The position numbers were made by a program, and so were the translations under genes. Of a stretch of 64,000 nucleotides of DNA, positions 12,408-23,110 are shown in pieces. The DNA lies in NCBI RefSeq assembly GCF_041296265.1, contig NC_091693.1, positions 15,698,001 through 15,762,000 on the forward strand. Direction: 5' to 3'. Positions within the stretch are counted from its first letter, which is position 1. The number at the start of each line of letters is the position of its first letter. A model generated the notes under the pieces. It was not told the DNA's origin and did no database searches. It saw nothing but the letters and a program-made list of their open reading frames with translations. The DNA comes from Equus caballus (lineage: Eukaryota > Chordata > Mammalia > Perissodactyla > Equidae).

Positions 12408-12429
12408 CTCTCTCTCTCTTTCATTGTAG
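11328..12429 (+). other. IGSF23 last intron, 3' part
   Basis: Holds old short repeats. MIR-type antisense sequence lies near 11725-11815 ('ctcagagaaactcatcaac') and a sense MIR-like stretch near 12140-12370 ('gggactttgggtgagtcc'). A short GAT-type microsatellite is at 12376-12404. A pyrimidine tract, 'tctctctctctttcattgt', leads to the acceptor at 12428-12429. Confidence 0.5.
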
Positions 12430-12544
12430 GACTGACAGAGAATATGGATATTCTCTGTGTGGGCACCTATCTGTCAGTCCAAGAGGTGATACCTGGAAGG
12501 GCGGGAAGAGAATGATGGGGCCGGGCAGAAGAGGAAGCTCCTAG
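12430..12544 (+). pseudogene. IGSF23-like last exon
   Basis: After a good acceptor (ttcattgtag) the frame reads (R)TDREYGYS, matching the human C-terminus (R)TDRQRIG as I remember it. The human protein stops soon after. Here the frame stays open to TAG at 12542-12544, giving a longer tail. The first base completes an Arg codon begun at the previous donor (ag|g), so the splice phase is preserved although the previous exon is out of frame. Confidence 0.55.
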
Positions 12545-12817
12545 GGGCTCCCTTGAGACCTCCTCCCTCCTAGTTTCCTGATCATTCGTCTGCGGGATGC
12601 TCCCATCTTGCTGTGAGCCCTGGGGCCTGCGTTCCTCTCCTCTCACCAGCTGCCAACACCCCATCGCCCAGCTCACTAGGTCCCTGGAAGCCACCTAAAC
12701 GAGCAGCCTATTTTTCACCAAACTCTTGGGCTATAAGCAAAAGAGACATACCAAACTGGCTCAATAAAAAACAAAAGGAAGAATTTAATATGAGGATCTG
12801 GGAACCCAAGGGTGTAT

Positions 12818-13250
12818 CAGTTAGCATTTGCTGCCTGACAAACTACCCCCCAAAACTTCATGACTTGAACCCACAGCTGTTCATTTAGTTTGCAATTCTG
12901 CGGGTTATCCACTGGGGCCAGGCTCAGCCAGGCAGCTCTTCTGCTCCCTGCTGGACTCCCTCACGTGTCTGTGGTCAGCCGGCAGGTCCTCCGGGCCCTG
13001 AGTGGGCTTCTACAGCCTCAGCTGGGACGAGTGGCCTCTCCTCCACGTCATCGATCATCCTCTAGCCGGCGGCCCCGGGCCTCTTCTCATGACAGAGGCT
13101 GGATTCCAAGAGTGAGGGCAGAAGTCGACACGCCTCGCAGAGCCAAGGTCGTGATCACTTCTGCCACATTCAGTCGGCCAAAGTGTGTCACACGGCCAGC
13201 CAGAGGCAAGGGGGTAGGGACGCTGACTGCACCCACGGACGGGAGGGGAA
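12818..13250 (+). repeat. Old dispersed repeat, family not named
   Basis: Begins 'tcagttagcatttgctgcc' and continues 'caaactaccccccaaaactt', then 'tgcaattctgcgggttatcc', ending near 'cttctgccacattcagtcgg'. The same order occurs at 48420-48870 and, more faintly, at 22812-23110, so it is an interspersed family, probably an ancient LTR or DNA element. The 279-residue open frame at 12890-13729 is a by-product of this repeat and not a gene. Confidence 0.6.
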
Positions 13251-14415
13251 GAACCCATGGCTGGTTCTGCCATCTGGCACCAAAGGCTGGATGTGTGGTC
13301 GGAGAGCAGGAAAGCTGCTGGGCCCAGGGCACCTGCTCGCTGACCCTCAGCCCCATCCCTCACCCCTTGGAATCCTCTTCTCCAGGGTCGTGGGACCCAC
13401 CGTTCTCTCCCTCTGTCTCCATGCCAATGGGCGCTCACCGCTTCTCCGTCCACCATCCCGTGGCTTCCACGTCCACCGCACCTCTGTTCGAGGGACCTGC
13501 CAACTGGCCCAGAATCCTTTGCCTTGTGGCTGGATTTCCGATGACCCTGGAGAAGGCGTCCAGTGGGTCTGGTGTCAGCCTCAGTCCCCTTGCTCAAATC
13601 TCCGGGGGCCTCGGACCTGTCTGGGGGGGCTCAGTGCTCAGAAAACAGGGGGCAGGTTTTGCCTTACCTGCTGGGAAGACACCCCAAAAATATGTCTTCT
13701 ACACATGCAGCTTGGTTTTGCTGCTTTAAAAAAAGGAACTTCCACACACAGAGAAGTGGCAGAAGCGGTCACGACCCCCGGAAATCAACAGCTTCCTCTC
13801 CCTGGAGAATCCTGATGGGCGGCAGGCAATGGGGAAACGAGCGTGGATGAAACCCCCGTGTGAATCTATGCAACAGTTGAGGAACGGTCAGTGCTGCTGT
13901 GACCGACACAAAGCCACCGACCACGTCACTGTGATTAGTAATAATAGCAGTAGACCGACTTCAGGTTTCGGCCGTTGAGGGCTGTCTGCGTCCCAGCCAC
14001 CTCCCTACGTTCCTTATGGGACTCATATGTTGTATCCTCACTGTACCCATTGAGGGAAAGAGAAGCCAGCCCCACCTTAGAGACGAAGCAGGTGAGGCTC
14101 AGAGATGGCAAGCGACTTGCCCAAGGTCACACAGCCACATGTGATGCCAACTCCAGTCTGCCCAATTCCCAAGCCTACCCCTTAGACCAGCGTGTCCCGC
14201 AGAACTCTCTGTGGTGGTGGAAATGTGCTCTCTCAGCTCCGTCCAGTGCCTGTGGCTCTTGAGTCCTTGAAATGTGGAGAGTGTAACTGAGGAACTGAAT
14301 TTTTAATTTAGTTAATTAATTTTAATATATATTGCCACCTGCGACTAGAGGCTATTGTACCAGACAGTGCAACTCTAAATCCTAATTGTTAAATTGTTAA
14401 AAATAATAAATCCCA
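13251..14415. other. Gene-free spacer
   Basis: No exon is recognised. MIR-type antisense sequence lies at about 14000-14180 ('gcaagcgacttgcccaagg', 'tcacacagcc'). A short AT-rich stretch at 14290-14340 carries 'ttagttaattaattttaat'. Confidence 0.5.
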
Positions 14416-14680
14416 GGGCTGGCCTGGTGGCACAGTGGTTAAGTTTGCGTGCTCCGCTTTGGCAGCCCGGAGTTCACTTGTTCGGATCCCAGGCGCGGAC
14501 CTACGTACTGCTCATCACACCATGCTGTGGCAGGCGTCCCGTATACAAAATAGAGGAAGATGGGCACAGATGTTAGCTCAGGGCCAATCTTCCTCAGCAA
14601 AAAAAAAAAAAAAAAAAAAAAAGGAGGTTGGCAGCAGATGTTAGCTTGGAGCTAATCTTTCTCAAAAATAATAACTATAA
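14416..14680 (+). mobile_element. ERE SINE
   Basis: Complete 5' end (gggctggcctggtggcacag), 'ttaagtttgcgtgctccgc', 'catgctgtggcaggcgtccc', 'gatgttagctcagggccaa', an A run, and a second half 'ggcagcagatgttagcttgg'. The dimer-like 3' half is typical of ERE elements with two A runs. Confidence 0.92.
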
Positions 14681-14689
14681 AAGACCCCC

Positions 14690-17442
14690 AAGTGTAGATC
14701 GCTGACTCTGTGGCTGTCCTGGGGTCCTCGCCCTGGTCTGTCCAAGGGTCCCAATTTGCTCGGAAGGCCCTAATATCTAACCAGCTCCTTCCCCCCCCAG
14801 ATGTCCTGCTGTGCCCTTTCCTCCTGGGGGAAGTGAGTCGCTTCCACCTGGGGAGTGACAGGAGAGGAGCCGGCTCCTGCAGTCAGAGGGGTCAGAGGTG
14901 ACACTGCAGCCACCGCCTCGGCCACCAACCAGCGTCCAGCTGTCCTCCGGCCGAGGCTCCAGCCGCAACCCCCGTCCTTCGGGACGGCTGAGAATTCTCG
15001 CGATATTCCTCCTCCAGTAAACCGGGCCGACTTCCTCCCAGAGGCCTCCTGCCCCTCTGGTTACAAGTCCAGCCCCGGGCTGAGCGCTGTCGGGGTGCTG
15101 CCAGGCTTGCAGCACTTGTCACGTCGTGTCCCTAAATATCTCACATTTGGGGTTATTTTAACTTTTATCGCATCCGTTAGACTGTCAGCTCCGTGAGCGC
15201 AAGACCCGTCTCTGCCATACGGTAGGTGCTCCAGAAATGTTTGTTGAGTGAATGAATGAGAGACGAAAACCACACCACGGGGAAAACTCAGAGGGTCCGA
15301 AGTGGAGGCGTTGGCCACGGCCCAGACTCTTCTCTGAGCTGGAGTTTCACTGGAATAACTCGACCCAAGCTCCCCTCACTCTCTCGGTCAGCAAAACAGG
15401 CGTCGGGGGCCCCTGGCCTGACCTCTGGTGGATAAATGGTCATCTCACCACGGGAGAACAGCCCAGTGTGGACGGCAGCTGGGGTAGAGATTGCCCTCAG
15501 GGCCCCAGAACTCATTCTCTCCTCCCTCCATAGTAACCGGATCCTCGATTTTTAGCTGGGCACCTGATGTCCAAAGGGGAAAAGTCCTATATCGTCATAA
15601 GATGTGAGAAGTGCCATGTGTGACTTGCAGAATGTACCCTCAAAAGGAGGGGGCGTCCTTTCCTCTCGGTGGGAATGGGAATGTGATGGCTGGAGCTGAG
15701 CAGCCATGTTGGATCATGAGGTGAACGTCGCACGTGGAGGAGGACAGAGGTGTGCTGCACTCGGCTTGTGCCGGCTCACAAGAGCTCACTGTGCACATCT
15801 TCTCCCAAGTCTGCGTGTAATGATGACACACTGATAGCTGGAAACCACCTATGGTAGTGACGTCTACACTGTGAACATTGGAAAACGCTGCAAGTCAGGA
15901 ATTTTGGGGGAAGAGCTGATTTACTGCTGGCAAATGGGAGCCTGGAGGCTCCGTGAAGCCATCCAACCAGCCCTGTCTTAAATACCACTGGATTCCTTCG
16001 AGATGAAAGGAGAAACAAAGCTCTGTCTTACTTAAACCCCTGTTGTCTTAGTTCTGCTTTCCCTGCAGCCCTGATGGAGATAGCGAACCCCGAGATTTAA
16101 GCCATAAAGTCGAAGATTTAAAGGCCGCTTGGCCAAACCAAGGCCCAATGGCGAGGAGGGAGCCTGTGACCACAGGTGGGCGTGAACGAATGGGGCCACC
16201 GAGAAAGCGTGAGCTGGGAACAGACAAAATAATGTCCCAGCATCCCCCACGGGGAAAAAGGGAAACTTCCACCAATTTGTCAAAAGTAAGAGACATTAGA
16301 TAAGAAAACCGAGAGCCCTGCAGCTGTTCTGGTGGTTCTGTGACCACGCAGACATCACACACTGTGTACCCAGATAGGAGACAAAAGTAAAGAAAAACTG
16401 GAACTTCCCTACATCACGCGGGCATTCTGTGCCTCCCCGGTGGCCGTATCTGTCGTGAGGCGCTCGGCGACCACAGGTGGAAGCAAAGAAGGGGGAGGGG
16501 GGATTTGGCTTCGTGCTGCCCCTGGGCAGCCACTCTCACTTTAGTCAGAGTTGGCTAACTGCTGCAATAAATACCTTTAACCCAGTAAAAGTGTGTTTCT
16601 CACCCATGTACAGTCCAGTGGAGGTCACTGGGGACCCAGACTCTGTTCTGTGTCGTCATTCAGGCACCCATGCTCCTTCTCGCCTGTGTCTCTGCCCTGC
16701 TCTGGGTGACAGGATCACAAGTGATATGAGAACTTCTAAGAAATGTAATCTAGCGGAGTTCCTGGAAATAAGAGGAAATGGGTTTAGTGAACAGCTAGCC
16801 AGTCTCCCTCGTTCTTTTGTGCTTACCCAGTTCTCTGCTGCCACCGGGCATTTGCACATGCCATCCCCTGTGGCCAGAATGCTTTCCTCTCCTCTCTTCA
16901 CCCAGTTAATTCCTACTCATTTAAAAGTCCCAACTCAGTAAACACCTGCCTGAGTTTCATCAGCCAGCAAACCTCTCCTTCTCATTAGGCATCAAAAATT
17001 GCATTTTGAAGTGCTGGGGTGATCTTTTGATAACGTCTGTCTCTCCAATAGGCTCTGCGTCTCAAAGGGCAGGAACTGTGTCTTCCTTCCACAACAGTGC
17101 ACTCAACAAACACTTGTTGAATGACTGAATGAATGGAAGAGAGAGAGAAAGTGAAACACTTTCTGAGCTCTGGAAGCTCTGCAGCATGGAGTGGAACACT
17201 GACCTAGTTCCCTCTGTCCTTGTGGGCGAGCCAAGGCCTCGAGAACCTAAGGGCAGGTGAATAAGCAAAAAGCCAAATGCACAGCGGATTTCCAGCTATA
17301 ACCTCTGGCCATAATTTCTCTCCCCAACTCTTGTCTTTCACATCCATTGTCCAGGGTTGACCAATACATTTCTTCTCAGCCGCCATTTGTGATAAATTGG
17401 CCGTGGCTCCAAGAGCTGTATTGAGAGCTCGGGGACCCCATC
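14690..17442. other. Gene-free spacer with L2 relics
   Basis: L2 tail-like sequence lies at 15170-15260 ('ccagaaatgtttgttgagtg') and at about 16840-17145 ('gggcatttgcacatgcc' to 'aacacttgttgaatgactg'). An unnamed old repeat runs near 16540-16720 ('ttggctaactgctgcaata'). Position 15600-16100 reads like diverged dispersed DNA. No exon or promoter is supported. Confidence 0.5.
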
Positions 17443-17827
17443 CATGCTCCTCCCCGGGAGGGAGCGCCTGACCAACTGTGGATGTCTGCTGACCTTATTG
17501 CCAGGAAGGAGCGCCTGCATCAATTGTTGATGTCTGCTGGCCTTCTTGCCGGGAAGGAGCACCTGCATCGATTATTGATGTCTGCTGGCCTTCTTGCCGG
17601 GAAGGAGCACCTGCATCCATTGTTGATGTCTGCTGGCCTTCTTGCCGGGAAGGAGCACCTGCATCCATTGTTGATGTCTGCTGGCCTTCTTGCCGGGAAG
17701 GAGCACCTGCATCCATTGTTGATGTCTGCTGGCCTTCTTGCCGGGAAGGAGCACCTGCATCCATTGTTGATGTCTGCTGGCCTTCTTGCTGGGAAGGAGC
17801 ACCTGCATCGATTATTGATGTCTGCTG
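17443..17827. repeat. 48-bp minisatellite, about 7.8 copies
   Basis: Head-to-tail copies start at 17481, 17529, 17577, 17625, 17673, 17721 and 17769. There is a partial copy on each side (from 17443, and 17817-17827). The unit holds 'gatgtctgctggccttcttg' then 'ccgggaaggagcacctgcat'. Middle copies are nearly identical; the first and last differ slightly, the usual pattern for repeats that gain and lose inner copies. The unit is a multiple of three and lacks stops, so long open frames appear on both strands. These are artefacts, not proteins. Confidence 0.97.
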
Positions 17828-18232
17828 AGAGCTTGGAATGGAGAGTGGTGGCCAGACAGTCAGATACTTGCTTCCCCTGTTCATTAGCCAAGTGTCATTC
17901 TCTCTCTACTCCCTGAGAGGGACCAAAAGGACTTTACTCCAGGTCCAAGGCCTGCTCAGAGTGTCCTGTGATCCACAGTCATAGAGGCCCAGCAAGATCC
18001 CTGGGCTACTTTAGCACTGTCTGGTTCATTCATTCACCCAACAGCTATTCCCAGAGAACCTTCTGGGTGGCAGGCTCTGTGCTAGATGCTGGAGACGCAG
18101 CCGTGAACCAGACAGACATGGTCTCTGCCCTCACCGAGCCTACAGACTCCATGTACAGGGGGTAGCTTGTTCCTTGCCCAAGGCCTCTGCCCTCCCCGCT
18201 TCCCACCTGCCCCCAACTCCTCCCTCTTTCTT
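17828..18232. other. Spacer with antisense L2
   Basis: At about 18005-18160 there is an antisense L2 tail ('tggttcattcattcacccaa', 'gctggagacgcagccgtgaa'). The rest is unassigned. Confidence 0.55.
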
Positions 18233-18487
18233 TCTTTTTTTTTTTTTTGATGAGGAAGATTGGCCCTGAGCTAACATCTGTTGCCAATCTTCCTCTTTTT
18301 TTTTTCTCCCCAAAGCCCCACTACATAGTTGTATATCCTAGTTGTGTCATTCTAGTTCTTCTACATGGGAGGCCGCCATAGCATGGTTTGATGAGCGGTG
18401 CTCTGGTCCACCCAGGATCCGAATCAGTGAACCCTGGGCCACCAAAGTGGAGCACGTGAACTTAACCATGGCCATGGGGCAGCCCCT
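18233..18487 (-). mobile_element. ERE SINE, long type, minus strand
   Basis: A T run, then 'gaggaagattggccctgagc' and 'taacatctgttgccaatc', a second T run, 'ctacatagttgtatatcc', 'cccaggatccgaatcagtg', and a 3' boundary 'ggccatggggcagcccc'. Read from the other strand this is the longer ERE subtype with an extra internal segment. Confidence 0.9.
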
Positions 18488-18721
18488 CTTACCCCTTTCA
18501 AACAAACCTCAAACTCTCAGGCTGCCTCTCGAGCTTGCTCTCTCTCTCTCATAGACACACACACACAGCTTCATGAGTAAGTTTTCTCTAAATTCCAGTA
18601 TTTACAGAAAACAATCCACGTTTATGCTATAATAAAATATGTAATAAGTATATGCTGGAGCGGGCAGCATGACTAATGGACAGATAACAACCAGAGATCG
18701 AATAATCGCTGAAGTCATTCG

Positions 18722-19360
18722 TTCATCATTCATTCATTCATTCAACATGCCTTCCTCCGGCGCCTGGTCTGTGTGGAGCCCTCTGCTGGGTGGTACCAGA
18801 GACCCAGAGGTGACATGACAGCTGCAGCCCTGCCGTCCCAGGGCTCACGGTCCAGTTGGAGAGACAGGCTCATCCCCAAATAGGGACGACCCGGAGTAGT
18901 CATACCTCGGATGTAGGAGCCCAGAGGGGGCTCTCGATCCACCTGGGAGAGTCCAGGAGGCCTTCCTGGGGGAGGGGTGCACTGAACCGGAGAACACAGT
19001 AAGACGATTAACAAGGGGAGCAGCTATGTCTCTGGCAGGTGAGATTTCCCAGACGTTGCATCAAAGGGCTTTAATGCATCATTTCCATTTATTTCCCCAA
19101 ACCCTGGTAAGTGGAAGCTATTTTTAGCTCCATTTTACAAATGAGGAAATTGAACTGTCCCTGCCTAGCTGTGAGTTGCACGGCCCCGGGGCCCATTGGA
19201 ACTCACAGCGCGGCGTGTGTAAGAGGGTGTGACAACGCAGAGTGGGCAGGGCCGGGACAGGAGAGCCTAGGGCGCTCCAGGGGGGACCAGAGGAAGGTGG
19301 CCCAGCCTGGGAGTCTGGGAAGGCTTCCTGGAGGAGGGGATGGCTGAGCCAAGAACCAAA
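18722..19360 (-). repeat. L2 and MIR relics
   Basis: Antisense L2 from 'attcattcattcattcaaca' (18728) to about 19020. A MIR-like antisense piece is near 19065-19215 ('atttacttccccaaacc'-like start, 'caaatgaggaaattgaac'). Then another antisense L2 at 19240-19360 ('gaaggcttcctggaggaggg'). Confidence 0.6.
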
Positions 19361-19894
19361 GCGTGAGCAGTCATTAGCCAGAAAAAGAACAGAGGAAAAG
19401 TGTTCTGGCCAGAAGATGACCAAACATGGTCTGTTTGGGGAGACTGCAAGGCTTTCCGTCTGCTGACTTGCAAAGCTGGAGAGGAAGAGAGGTTGGTGCT
19501 GCCGTCAGGGGCGGACACACCCAGGAGCTGGTAAACCGGGCTCTGGAATCTGGACCCGCAGAAGGAAGTGGCTCCCTGATTAGTCCTGGGTGTGTAGACG
19601 TGGGCCGGAGAGGGCAGGTTTCGTTTCCTTTCTTGGGCTTTGAGAGGACTGGGGATTTGGGAGTGGGGGGTTAGAGGAGGGGAACAACTGTGTGAAGCAC
19701 CAGGGGTGGGACTGGGGATGTGGGGTGGGGGCTGGAGGGAGAGGAGACAGAGGAAGTGCCCCCCCGGCAGTTACGAGGGAAGGACAGGCAGTTGGGGTGG
19801 GGCCTCGGGGATTTTCTTCGTCAGCCTTTTCCCGCCTGGCTTCAGAACACAGAACACGAGAGCTCAGCCCTCACCAGCACCCCCACCGCATTCT
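19361..19894. other. Spacer, G-rich, nothing recognised
   Basis: A G-rich single-copy-like stretch. Several short open frames occur, but none has splice signals or a recognisable protein match. Confidence 0.4.
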
Positions 19895-20815
19895 CTGCCC
19901 ATTAGACATCACTGCCTGAATAGACATTTCTCCAAAGAGGACATGGAAATGGCCAACAGACACAGGAAAAGATGCTCGACACCGCTAATCATCAGGGACA
20001 TGCAAATCAAAACCACAGTGAAACCACCTCACACCGGTTAGAATGACTGCCATCAGGAAGACAAGAGACGACAGGGGCTGGCGAGGATGTCCAGAAAGGG
20101 GAACACTTGTGCACTGTTGGTGGGACTGTAAATTGGTCCAACTGCTATGGAAAACAATATGGAGGCTCCTCAGAAAATTAAAAATAGATCTACCATACGA
20201 TCCAGCAATTCCACTTCTGGGTTTATATCCAAAGCAAATGAAAACAGGATTTCAATGAGATCCCTGGACCCCCACGTTCATCGCAGCATTATTCCCAATA
20301 GCCAAGATATGGAAACAACCTACGTGTCCATCAACGGAGGAATGGATAAAGAAGATGTGGTCTATATATATATACAATGGAATATTATTCAGCCATGAGA
20401 AAGGAAGATATCCTCCCATTTGTGACAAGAGGGATGGACGTTGAGTGCTTTCTGCTAAGCCAGATAAGTCAGAGAGAGAATGACTAGTACTGTGTGATCT
20501 CACTTATATGTGAAATCTAAAGAAGTTAAATCTATGAAAAACAGAGAGTAAAATGGGGGTCACCAGGGGATGGGGGAGGGGATAGGAGTGATGGTGTTTA
20601 AGGGTACAACTTGTAACAAGTAGTAAATGAGCCACAGAGCTCTAACACACAGTATAATGAATATAGACATAATATTGTATTACAATGATGTAATGTGATA
20701 AAGTTCGCTACATCGGCAATTATATTACAATATATCAATGTATCAAAGTAACACGTTATACACCTTAAACTTACACAATGTTACACATCAAATTTATTCA
20801 ATAAAAAAGTAATAA
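19895..20815 (+). repeat. L1 LINE, 3' end
   Basis: 5'-truncated L1 covering the end of ORF2 and the 3' UTR. Landmarks are 'gacatttctccaaagagga', 'tgcaaatcaaaaccacagtg', 'gatccagcaattccacttct', 'aatggaatattattcagcc' and a terminal 'caataaaaaag'. The reading frame is broken. An ERE SINE landed directly in its A-rich tail. Confidence 0.92.
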
Positions 20816-20817
20816 TA

Positions 20818-21010
20818 GGGGCGGACCTGGTGGCATAGTGGGTAAGTTTGCGTGCTCCACTTTGGCAGCCTGGGGTTTGCAGGTTCGGATCCTGGGCACA
20901 GACCTACACATCACGCATCAAGCCATGCTGTGGCGGCATCCCACATACAAAATAGAGGAAGATGGGCACAGATGTTAGCTCAGGGCCAATCTTCCTCACC
21001 AAAAAATGAT
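20818..21010 (+). mobile_element. ERE SINE
   Basis: Starts ggggcggacctggtggcata, then 'gcgtgctccactttggcagc', 'gccatgctgtggcggcatcc', 'gatgttagctcagggccaat'. The A tail runs into an AAT microsatellite (21008-21029). It is short, with a single 3' unit. Confidence 0.92.
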
Positions 21011-21029
21011 AATAATAATAATAATAATA

Positions 21030-21225
21030 GCTACCATTTGTTGAGTAGCAAAATAAATAACTTTTAGCCATATAACTTATTTCTAAATAACTTGTGTAAC
21101 CATCACCACGTTTTTATGATTCCTCATCTTACAGATGAGAAGAAGGAGGCAAGAGTATCCATGCAGGTTGCTGAGAATCACCAGCTATTAATTGGTGAAA
21201 CTGGAATTTGACCCAAGGGAGTCAC
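21030..21225 (-). repeat. MIR SINE, minus strand
   Basis: Antisense MIR-type sequence: 'agctaccatttgttgagtag', 'cctcatcttacagatgagaa', 'aactggaatttgacccaag'. Confidence 0.65.
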
Positions 21226-21400
21226 ACGATGGAGCCCCCACCCCCACCCCACCATTCCCAACCTCCCTCTCCCTCCCTCTCGCCTCTCTGTCTTCTCTCC
21301 TCTCCTCTTCTTTTTTCTCCTCCTGCTTCTTCTTCTTTCTCTCTCTCCCTCTTTCTACCTCCCTCCCTCCCTCCCTCCCTCCTCTCCCCACCCCACCCCC
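21226..21400 (+). repeat. CT-rich polypyrimidine tract
   Basis: About 170 bases almost wholly C and T on the + strand, with 'ccctccctccctccctccct' near 21360-21380. The purine strand is on the other side. Such tracts are unstable and can form triplex structures. Confidence 0.85.
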
Positions 21401-21529
21401 AGACCCCAGGTTCCTACATCAGACCCTTTTGGACAAAGCTTCGCATCTGAAATGTTAAAGGCTTCAGGTCACTACCACGAACGTCTGTGGGCAGGAAGCA
21501 CGGCCACCACCCTCCTTTGCTGGCAAGAG

Positions 21530-22150
21530 CGCTGGATGACCATTTGGCAACATCCCCTAAAAGCACAAATGTGCATGCCCTTTGGCCTCGCACGTCAGCT
21601 TCTAGGAATGTATGGAACTGATACCATCACAGACGTGGGGAGTGGCACGGACACAGCCACTCAGGGCAGTACAGTTTGCAAGAAAGAGGTGAAAACACTG
21701 TAAAGGCCCATGCCCTGAGGACAGGTTCAAAATTCATGGTGTGTGCATGCAATGGAATGCTGCGCGGCTGTGAATAAATGAAGGAATGAATGAATGAATG
21801 AATGAATGAGTGGGGAAGCTTGCTATGTCCTTCTGTGGAAAGATCACCAGGATATCTTGCAAAGTAAAAAAAACAGGAAGGAGGCAGAACAATGCTACTA
21901 TTTATGTTTTCAGTGGGGGAGGGAAGAACAAGGAACAGACTCAGATTGGCTGAATTATACCAGCTTCCGGGTGATTCTTTTGGATCCAGAAGTTGGAAAA
22001 CCGTAGCATCAATGGGATGAACTCCAAGGAAATGTAACAGGCCTACTGGAGTTATCCATTCACTTATTTATTCTTTCAACAGATATTTCAGCCCTTGAGT
22101 GAAAAAAAGTGCCTAGAACTGGTCCCAACTCTCAAGAAATTTAGTGTGTT
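21530..22150 (+). repeat. Old L1 3' fragment, then L2
   Basis: 'caatggaatgctgcgcggc' and 'aaagatcaccaggatatctt' are typical of old L1M/HAL1 3' ends (21530-22010). A TGAA microsatellite lies inside at 21777-21808. From about 22050 an antisense L2 tail follows ('ttcacttatttattctttca'). Confidence 0.65.
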
Positions 22151-22329
22151 GACCGCGAGACACACAGAAGCGAGCAATTAGGTCCGGACCCAGACTTGCT
22201 TCTCCATCCAAACCTGCTGCTCCTGCTGTTGGTCCTGTTTCAGTCAAAGGTGCCTCCTCCTTCCCTCAGGCCAGGTCCTTGGGGTCATCGGGGAGAAAGA
22301 GAAGTTTCTCTCATGCCCCACATCCAATC

Positions 22330-22810
22330 TTCAAAATGCATTCAAATCCAACCACTTGCTCTCTCCTCCCCTCCCACCACCCTGGAACGTTTCTCTGTCA
22401 CCTCCCCTGGCTCACTACAGTCGCTCATCACTGTGCTCCCTGCGTCAACCCTCGCCCCCCTATAGCTTGTTCCCCCGCGGCAGCCAGAGGGATCCTGTTC
22501 AACACAAGTCCAGTCACATCCTCAGCTGGAAACCCTCTAAAGTCTTCCCATCTCCATAAGATGGAAACTTAACCATGTCCCAATGATATCTGGCCCCTTC
22601 ACGCCTCTCTGAACTATTCCTTATACATCCCATCACTCCACTCTAGCCACACTGGCCCCTTTGCTGGTCCTCAAGTCATCAAGCAGGTTTCTGCCTCAGG
22701 GCCTTTGCACTGCTGTTTCCCCATGCCCGAAAGATGTATCCCCATGCATTTGCAGAGCTGCCTTCATTTAGGTCCCTGCTGAAACTCACCACCTCAGAGA
22801 TGATTCTTCT
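22330..22810 (+). repeat. L2 LINE, sense
   Basis: Sense L2 3' region: 'ctctaaagtcttcccatct'-type sequence, 'ctgcctcagggcctttgcac' near 22690, 'ggtccctgctgaaactcacc' near 22770. Confidence 0.75.
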
Positions 22811-22811
22811 A

Positions 22812-23110
22812 TCAGTCAGCTTTCAGTAGATTTTGATCCGATAACAAACAACCCCCCAATCTTGGGGACTCGCATCGTCAATTTCTCACTCACCTTACAC
22901 ATTGACCACAGGTCGGCTGTGGCTCTTCTTCACACATCATCTTCATTTTGCGATCATGGCTGAAGGAGCAGCTCCATCTGGGACGGGAAGTTATGGGGAC
23001 CAAAGACGAAGAACAATGGGATGAACCAGGCCACCGTTGTAAAACATCTGCTCAGACGCATTGTCCCCTCCAAATGCAAGTCGGTTAGTGAAACCCAGTT
23101 CTTGCACGTG
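22812..23110 (+). repeat. Old dispersed repeat, family not named
   Basis: 'ccgataacaaacaaccccc' and 'ctcacttgaccacaggtcgg'-like order matches, in diverged form, the family seen at 12818 and 48420. It is a fossil, and no gene is supported. Confidence 0.4.

Larger units (their letters stand above)
1097..12544 (+). pseudogene. IGSF23-like gene, probably decayed
   Basis: Three + strand segments resemble IGSF23, a small single-pass Ig-superfamily protein of unknown function encoded just upstream of PVR in human. They are an Ig-domain exon (1097-1365), a stalk/membrane exon (3606-3758) and a final cytoplasmic exon (12430-12544). Splice signals survive: gt at 1366, ag at 3604-3605, gt at 3759, ag at 12428-12429. 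The frame does not. The Ig exon needs a one-base shift between about 1165 and 1190, and the membrane exon is one base out of phase with both neighbours and meets TGA at 3717-3719. Joining the first two exons also makes a TAA junction codon. The comparison uses the human protein from memory. A sequencing error in one place could explain one lesion but not all. The last intron holds the nested ERE and provirus. Confidence 0.6.

Noticed and set aside
12890-13729. 279-residue open frame
   Set aside because: It starts in an interspersed repeat also seen at 48420, has no recognisable domain and no splice or promoter context.
17443-17827. CRISPR-like array
   Set aside because: Copies are directly adjacent with no unique spacers, and the genome is a mammal's.
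17481-17920. Repeat protein of 16-residue units on either strand
   Set aside because: A stop-free 48-bp minisatellite gives such frames automatically in several frames on both strands.
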